Shown here piece by piece: positions 57,364-64,000 of a stretch of 64,000 nucleotides of DNA (the stretch's first letter is position 1; every line of letters starts with the position of its first letter). The notes under the pieces are model-generated. The model saw only the letters and a list, made by a program, of their open reading frames with translations, ran no database searches and was not told the DNA's origin. Origin of the DNA: Pyrus communis (lineage: Eukaryota > Streptophyta > Magnoliopsida > Rosales > Rosaceae); contig NC_084808.1 in assembly GCF_963583255.1 (NCBI RefSeq), forward strand, positions 10,935,501-10,999,500, written 5' to 3'. Both the position numbers and the translations under genes were made by a program.

Positions 57364-57777
57364 CTTTTCAGAATGAATATCAAACGTCTGGAATTCAAAA
57401 GCGCTGGTTCAGATTGGGGGGAAATGTAACCGGGAAAGTCTACAATCATTTCGGATATTTTGGGAACCTGCGAAAATGGGATCGAGGAGTTGGAAATCCA
57501 GGACGCACGATGGCGTGTGGCGACAGGTTCAATGCATTTAATAAGGATGAGACGGTTCAATTAGTGCACGGTTTCGAGGCCCATGAGTGAAGCTTTTAAG
57601 AACGGCGGAGAATCGACACGTGGCCACGCGTTGGGGGCAACGAGGAAAGGGCAATCATGTCTCATAAATATGCAGGAATAATGATCATTAAGGGAGTAAA
57701 AGTTCAAAAAAGCAATAAATGTCTTCGCTTCTTCAAGGTCGAGGCCCGACCAAGAGGTGACAGTCGGCGACCTCAGA

Positions 57778-57790
57778 AGCGAGGGGGCAA
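57778..57790 (+). other. Polypurine tract of the Tat element
   Basis: GCGAGGGGGCAA directly precedes the TG of the 3' LTR. Confidence 0.8.
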
Positions 57791-58913
57791 TGTTTGGGCC
57801 CAAAATATCTTGGGCAGGCCGAGCAGTCAGATGTGCTCGGTCCAAGGTAATAACAGATGCTATGGGCCGGATAATAAAACCCGGGCCAGCTGGCAGGGTC
57901 AGCCGAATCCTATCTCAAGAGGTCCAGATAAATAGGAAGGATTGAGGAAATCCTGGTGCGACCAGGATTCTCGACCAGCAAGAAATAAAGCCTCAAAGGG
58001 AGGAAGATTCAGAATCCCAGTGGGAGTAGGTTTGTTCGAACCAGAATCGAAATGGGACAAGGACTCCCAATCCAAATCAGAGGAGGTTTCAAGGAATGGG
58101 GTACTATAAATACACGAGATCATGCAACATTCGAGGGACCTTCAAATCAGCATACACTTGCCCTGCGCAAAACCTCTCAACGTCTTGAGATTTTTTCCTT
58201 TTCTTTTTCTGCCGACACACCTTCAGTTTGGATAAACAGCACTGTGGAAGCGCCCGGCGAGCACCTTCAGTTTGGATAAACAGCACTGCTGCCGCAGAAT
58301 CAGCCGACCGAGAAGCATCTTCAGTTTGGATAAACAGCACTGCGTCGAGGTCGACCGATTATCTATCCAAGTCTCGGTCGAGAAAGGTTTTCGAACCTTT
58401 GTTGGCAGGGGTCACTTTACTAAGCTTTCTCGGCATAGTTAGGTGTTACGAATTACATTGCTCGGCGTACTGGTCGCCGAGTGGTTTTATGATTGGATAC
58501 TCACAAGTGAGTTTCAGGGTTCGGCATTCCGACGGCCGAACTACGTTTACTATCAAGACATACATCACGTTCGAGTACCTGTGTCCATACACCTTGGTCT
58601 CGATTCGACGTGCTTATACTCTCACGAATATAATCACAGTGACCGAATCGGGCTCGGACGATTTGTGAACTCCGCAGAATTAGCAGCCTTGTCTTCAGGC
58701 TGTAGAACCCAGAGACCGAGAGTGTTCCTTCCTCGGTCGCAATCGCAAGTTAAAGAAGTCAGCAACGCGCTCAAAGCTACATCAACAAATTTTACTCCTC
58801 GGCCAGACTCGGCCGACGAGTTGGCACGCCCCGCATTCGACCGAAGGACGTAATTAGCTTATTAGTTACTCGGCATGCGCGCCACGTAGGTTTTGTAATT
58901 TTTTGGATCAACA
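57791..58913 (+). repeat. 3' LTR of the Tat element
   Basis: 1,123 bp, partner of 45165-46287. Differences I saw: ...CCAAATAAA/CCAGATAAA, CAATGACT/CAAGGACT, CACAATG/CACAGTG, GTAGTTAG/GTAATTAG, CGGCCTGCG/CGGCATGCG, CACTTAGG/CACGTAGG and TTTTTAGG/TTTTTTGG. Followed by ACTTG. Confidence 0.96.
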
Positions 58914-60272
58914 ACTTGTAAGGGGAATTTTGAACCATATTATTACTTAGCTCATTGTCAAACTTAGTTTACTCTTCCACCTTTTAGTATATATAATATC
59001 GTTTGTTAAACAAAAAAAAAAAAAATTACAGAATGCAGTTTTTGGCACCTACGATTTTGACTGTAGGCATTGAGGTGAAGAAATGAGAAAATGATGATTT
59101 GGCAGCCCTTTTAATTGGCCATGCCTTTTCGATATTTGGTTACCAAATTAGGTTTGACAATTTATTACTTGTTTTATACAGTTGACAACAACATGGTAAC
59201 CTACCTATCATGCATGGTTTTTTCTTTTCTTATAAGATATCAAAGATATTACACAATTTAACCGAGTCAAAATTACATTGAAATATGTATTAAAAAAGTG
59301 ATCGTAACCATGACTTAATGAAATAAAAATGTCTATTGTCATATTAGCTTATCGATAAATATGATTAGATGCACATTTAGAAATTCGTTGAAGAAGTTGC
59401 CAAGTACTCTTATTTAAAATTTTGAATCTTCTTGTGTGAGATTTTATTACAAAAGACTTCGATATTAGTTGAAGTAGAATTTAAATATTTAAAGTTCTTT
59501 TTTATTTTTATCTCTATTCGATGTGAAACATTTCAACATGTACATACATATCCCTAAATTAAATAATTGAATATTCGCATGTACGAATCCCGAATGAATA
59601 GCAAACCCCAGGAATGAATAATCTAGGTTGGCCAATCAGCTTAGCCGAGCTGGAAAAAGACATGCTTCTTTTTTTTTATTCTCTTTATTTTTCTTATGTT
59701 AGTGGAGAAATGGAGACATGGTCATTTAAGCTCATCCCATTGCCGACGTTCCGAAAGTGCAGGACCAAAAAAGCATGCAACGTAGCGATCTCACCTACCA
59801 CATTGCTGCATTTATTGAACACAATTTCTTTCTTATTTGAAACTTTATTTTTTAGTACCAATTGCCGTGTTTCAAGATATTTCAGTGTGATCGGTACAAA
59901 TACTAGAATATGTGTGCTAAAATGTTAATAATTTTAAAAAATAAAATCTCCCACCACTTCTATTAAAACATGTGATGATAACTTGTATTCTTGTCACAAT
60001 AAAAAATTTCTCGTGTTCTAGTGCTTTATTTCCAACTTCCTCTTAACTTTCTCTTAACTTTGTGGAACTTCTCCAAACGTATCGTCCACCCGACATAGAG
60101 ACTTTCTCTTGAAATACAAAAGGAAAGAGTTTCTTCGGAGATCTAAGTTTTATTAAGTTGGCAGCTCTATTATTTACACTTAAGTTAATTGGAATCTCAT
60201 TTTTCGTGGTTTAAATAAATTTAGATAAATTATTTTGTCGTTTGTTAAGAAGAGAGTTTATTTATGTATAAA
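58914..60272. other. AT-rich intergenic DNA
   Basis: Continues the DNA that lay upstream of 4CL before the Tat insertion. I see no gene, RNA gene or element ends; the 104-aa frame at 59614-59928 has no motif and an AT-driven composition. Confidence 0.6.
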
Positions 60273-60584
60273 CACTACAAAAAACACCATATTATAGATG
60301 AAGTGATTTCGTTGCCTAATATTTTGCCGGATGAAAATTTGTCGGGCAAAGATAGTTGCTCATGAGATCCAATATTTCTTAAAATTTATAATAATTCAAA
60401 CTTTTCTAATATTCCAAAAATTTCGTAATAATTCTAAAAATCCTACTAAGAAAATTAGAAAAACAACTGATCGAGCCCACCCAAGCCCAACCCACCCACC
60501 AAGCCCAACCATCCCAGCCACCTGAGCTCAGTCTGCCCACCCTACCCGCCCACCGCCACCTTGAACCCTTTTCTCGATAAGCAC

Positions 60585-63500
60585 TTGTTAAGATAACGGG
60601 TTGGTTTGGGTATACACGTGGATAATACGATACACGATAAGCAAATTACTAATTTAATAATTTTTAACCCTAAAAAAATACTACAATAATTATATATATT
60701 AATTTAACAATTTTATACCCCTAAAAACTATAATATATATATATATATATATTAAAAATTAGTGACCATTGCATCGGCTTAAATATACATACCATTCAAT
60801 TTCTGAAGTGTTTAACGTACAAAATAAATAAATTTAAATATACTTAATAAATATATATATATATATATACACACACCATTGAACTTGATGGGATATGAAT
60901 TCTACGAAACTAATTTCAACGATCCAACCATTAAACTTGTTTGTATATGCTTCGAGATCACATCAGCAAAAAATCGTAAAAAACAAACATTCAGAGATCA
61001 AGTAACGGGACAAAAATTTTCAACGGTTATAAACAAAAAATCACGATTTAACGGTATTTTAACTCCGATTTTGATGGTTTTTTATACCTACACTCCTTGA
61101 CCCTATATGAATACAATGAATGAACTTGATCTTCAATTAAAAATATTTATACTAGTGGATACCACAAAATCTTATGTTATACTTAATGAAAGTATGAACA
61201 AAACTCTTAAGTGTTAGTGAATCTATCGTTTTGATGGGATACGCATTCTACGAAACTAATTTCAACGATCCAACAGTCAAACTTGTTTGTATTTGCTTCA
61301 AGATCGCATACGCCAAAAATCGCAAAAAAAACTTTTCGACGGTTATCAACGAAAAATCTCGATTTAACAGTTATTTTAACTCTGATTTTGATGATTTTTT
61401 ACCGCTACAGTCCTTGACCGTATATGAATACGATGAATGAATTTGATCTTCAATTTAAAATATTTACACCACTGGATACTACAAAATCTTATGCTATACT
61501 TAATGAAAGTATGAACAAACTCTTAAGTGTTAGTGAATCCATCGTTTTGATGGGATACGCATTCCACGAAACTAATTTCAACGATCCAACCGTCAAACTT
61601 ATTTGTACATGCTTCAAGATCATATACGCCAAAAATCGCAAAAAACAAACATTCAGAAATCAAGTAACGGGACACAACGTTTTGATGGTTATCAACGAAA
61701 AATCACAATTTAACGATTATTTTAACTCCGATTTTGATGATTTTTTACAGCTACACTCCTTGACCCTATACAAATACAATGAATGAACTTGATCTTCAAT
61801 TTAAAATATTTACACTAGTGGATACCACAAAATCTTATGTTATACTTAATAAAGCATGAATAAACTCTTAAGTTTTAGTGACTCTACTGTTTTGATGGGA
61901 TACGCATTCTACAAAATTAGTTTCAACGATCCAACCGTCAAACGTGTTTGTATATACTTCGAGATTGCATACGTCAAAAATCGAAAAAAATTAACATTCA
62001 GAGGTCAAGAATGGGACAAAACGTTTTGACGGTTATCAACGAAAAATCATGATTTAACGGTTATTTTAACTTTGATTTTGATGATACCTACACTCCTTGA
62101 CCCTATATGAATACAATGAATGAACTTGATCTTCAATTTAAAATATTTACACTAGTGGATACCACAAAATCTTATGTTATACTTAATGAAATCATGAATA
62201 AACTCTTAAGTGTTAGTGAATCTATCGTTTTGATGGGATACGCATTCTACGAAACTAATTTCAACGATTCAACCGTCAAACTTGTTTCGCATACGCCAAA
62301 AATTGCGAAAAACAAACATTCAGAAATCAAGTAACGGGACAAAACTTTTTGATGGTTATCAACGAAAAATCAGGATTTAACGGTTATTTTAACTTCGATT
62401 TTGATGATTTTTTACAACTACACTCCTTGACCCTATATGAATACAATGAATGAACTCGATCTTCAATTTAAAATATTTACACTAGTGGATACCAGAAAAT
62501 CTTATGTTATACTGAATGAAAGTATGAATAAACTCTTAAGTGTTAGTGAATCTATAGTTTTGATGGGATACACATTCTACAAAATTGGTTTCAACGATCC
62601 AAACGTTAAACATGTTTGTATATACTTCGAGATCGCATACATCAAAAATCGCAAAAAAAAAAAAAAACATTCAAAGATCAAGTAAGGGGACAAAATTTTT
62701 CGACAGTTATCAATGAAAAATCACGATTTAACGGTTATTTTAACTCTAATTTTGATGATTTTTTACAACTACAGTCCTTGACTCTATATGAATACAATGA
62801 ATGAACTTGATCTTCAATTTAAAATATTTACACTAGTGGATAATACTTAATGAAAGTACAAATAAACTCTAAGTGTTAGTGAATCTATTGTTTTGATGGG
62901 ATACGCATTCTACGAAACCAATTTCAATGATCCAACCGTCAAACTTGTTTGTATATGCTTCAGGATCCCACATGCAAAAAATTGCAAAAAAAAACATTCA
63001 GAGATCTAGTAACGGGATAAAATTTTCGACGGTTATCAACGAAAAATCACGATTTAACGGTTATTTTAACTCCGATTTTGATGAGTTTTTACAGCTACAC
63101 TCCTTGATCCTATATGAATACAATGAATGAATTCGATCTTCAATTTAAAATATTTACACTAGTGGATACCAAAAAATCATATGTCATGATAATAGATGAA
63201 AATTGAGGATTTTGTAAAAGGAATAACATGCAAGCTTTGAGTTCCATTGGCAAGGTTTAAACTTTTGAGAAAGGCTTGACAACCTTGAAAACAAAAACTC
63301 TTTCATTTTGCATATCTTTGCATATTTAATATTTTGTAATAGACTAGTAGTGTATGGATGTTAGTTTATTAGACTCTTATTTTCGAGTGTAGATGTAGTA
63401 CTTAAACGACAAATGTGTTTTAATGTTTTAAAGTATTATTTATGTGGAAATGTGTGGTATGTGCAAATTTAAGAAAAAAATATATTTTTCTTAACGGGTC

Positions 63501-63625
63501 ATAATGGGTCGGGTAAAGTGACCCGACCTGTTAAGGACCCGTTAAGATAACTGGTGTGACACGACACTATCCGTTAAGATAACAAGTGTTACACGAACAC
63601 GACAGACACGACCCGTTTGCCAAGC
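60585..63625. mobile_element. Possible element nested in the CACTA, enclosing the array
   Basis: CACTTGTTAAGATAACGGGT near 60585 corresponds to the complement of text near 63565-63590 (ATCCGTTAAGATAACAAGTG). The right side continues with ACGAACACGACAGACACGAC. Similar blocks occur at 16660-16810 and 22000-22165. This suggests a TIR element family whose ends are rich in CGGGT/ACACGAC, here enclosing the tandem array. Boundaries are uncertain. Confidence 0.4.
60887..63186 (+). repeat. Tandem array of seven 316-346-bp repeats
   Basis: The marker GATGGGATA occurs at 60887, 61233, 61549, 61894, 62232, 62562 and 62895; the last unit is cut at about 63186. The longest units (345-346 bp) hold a frame of about 115 codons starting MNTMNE and ending YEYNE-stop, so stop and next start overlap (TATGAATACAATGAATGAA). 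Copies differ mainly by small indels that break this frame in most units. The frame may simply be a by-product of a near-multiple-of-three period. Confidence 0.93.
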
Positions 63626-63798
63626 CTAACTGACCCTACCCCCTTTCCCCGTACGCACCTCAACCCAACCCAACCCACCCCTTCCCCACACAAATTCACA
63701 AATATGCACGCAAAACATTTCACATATAAATCAAGCAATTCAAAGTATAAAATTTCAAATAGAAAAAAAAAAAAAAAAATTGAAAAAGTTTTAAATCA

Positions 63799-63804
<6 letters not shown>

Positions 63805-63834
<30 letters not shown>
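63805..63834. repeat. (AG)n microsatellite
   Basis: About 15 AG units, continuing as an imperfect GA-rich tract to about 63870. The rest to 64000 is purine-rich and then the subterminal part of the CACTA-like element. Confidence 0.95.
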
Positions 63835-63843
<9 letters not shown>

Positions 63844-64000
63844 TGGCGAGTGATGGAGAGCTGAGAGGGGATGAGAATTTGCAAAGGGGGAGGAAGAAAA
63901 AATAAGAAGAAACAACATGAGGAAGAAAGAAGAAAACTCTCAGCCTGTTATAAAATCTCATGATTTTTGCCTGACGAACCTATTCGTCGAGCAATCCTAA

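Larger units (their letters stand above)
45165..58913 (+). mobile_element. Tat-type Ty3/gypsy retrotransposon, 13,749 bp, young
   Basis: Target duplication ACTTG (45160-45164 and 58914-58918), two 1,123-bp LTRs (TGTTTGGGCC...GATCAACA), primer site, gag-protease ORF, pol ORF, about 4 kb of extra DNA with an antisense gene, and a polypurine tract. I count about seven LTR differences (0.6%), so it is young but older than the Athila copy. An extra archaeal-type RNase H before integrase and an antisense ORF between pol and the 3' LTR are traits of the Tat clade. It is the nearest large insertion upstream of 4CL. Confidence 0.95.
60273..64000 (+). mobile_element. CACTA-like element without transposase, running off the window
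   Basis: The left end is CACTACAAAAAACACC, the classic plant CACTA terminus. The subterminal text GTCGGGCAAAGATAG...CATGAGATCCAATA (60340-60372) is matched in inverse near the window end (complement of 63955-63990: CGTCAGGCAAAAATCATGAGA), so the right terminus should lie just beyond 64000. No transposase is visible; the interior holds a tandem array and AT-rich DNA. Non-autonomous. Confidence 0.7.

Noticed and set aside
1..64000. tRNA, rRNA or CRISPR-type arrays
   Set aside because: I saw no cloverleaf with A and B boxes, no rRNA text, and none of the direct repeats has the short-repeat/unique-spacer layout; this is plant nuclear DNA. A tRNAscan run would settle the tRNA point.

Overview
This is nuclear DNA from a flowering plant, very probably a dicot. 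The evidence is a five-exon 4-coumarate:CoA ligase (4CL) gene with GT-AG introns, plant-lineage LTR retrotransposons (Athila and Tat Ty3/gypsy types, a Ty1/copia), CACTA transposons, an L1-like LINE and short MITEs. The style of the MITEs and of several repeats recalls Rosaceae (apple or pear group). That is an impression from pattern memory, not a proof. I see one intact host gene; nearly everything else is transposon-derived.

Layout. 1-2.9 kb: AT-rich DNA with GA/CT microsatellites. 2.9-16.5 kb: a graveyard of old elements. Two copies of one roughly 1.2-1.3 kb terminal-inverted-repeat element lie in opposite orientation at its edges. Inside are unrecognised broken ORFs (4.7-5.6 kb), three successive tandem arrays (6.1-7.8 kb), an LTR-like direct-repeat pair (9.0-9.5 and 14.0-14.2 kb), a minus-strand Ty3/gypsy fragment (LTR + PBS + decayed gag, 10.2-12.8 kb), and an L1-like LINE remnant (12.8-14.0 kb). 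16.5-22.2 kb: a minus-strand decayed Ty1/copia element with 191-bp LTRs. 22.2-36.7 kb: a decayed CACTA element split by a very young 11.66-kb Athila-type retrotransposon (2,021-bp LTRs, CTGCG target duplication, tRNA-Asp-type primer site). 38.2-44.4 kb: the 4CL gene on the minus strand, with two MITEs and simple tandem repeats in its introns. 45.2-58.9 kb: a young 13.75-kb Tat-type retrotransposon (1,123-bp LTRs, ACTTG target duplication), inserted about 750 bp upstream of the 4CL start codon. 60.3-64 kb: a second, transposase-less CACTA-like element carrying seven copies of a 316-346-bp tandem repeat and running off the window.

How the parts relate. 4CL activates hydroxycinnamic acids for lignin and flavonoid synthesis; its upstream region has several AC-type (MYB-binding) motifs, and the Tat element now sits behind them. 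The Tat element carries gag-protease and polymerase ORFs on the plus strand. Between pol and its 3' LTR it also carries an antisense, apparently spliced, five-exon gene with a plant-mobile-domain-like N-terminal part, a Pro/Ala-rich linker and a coiled-coil tail, preceded by its own TATA box. That antisense gene is the most interesting object in the window. The Athila element has a single in-frame stop in its integrase and no recognisable envelope-like gene, so it probably depends on relatives to move.
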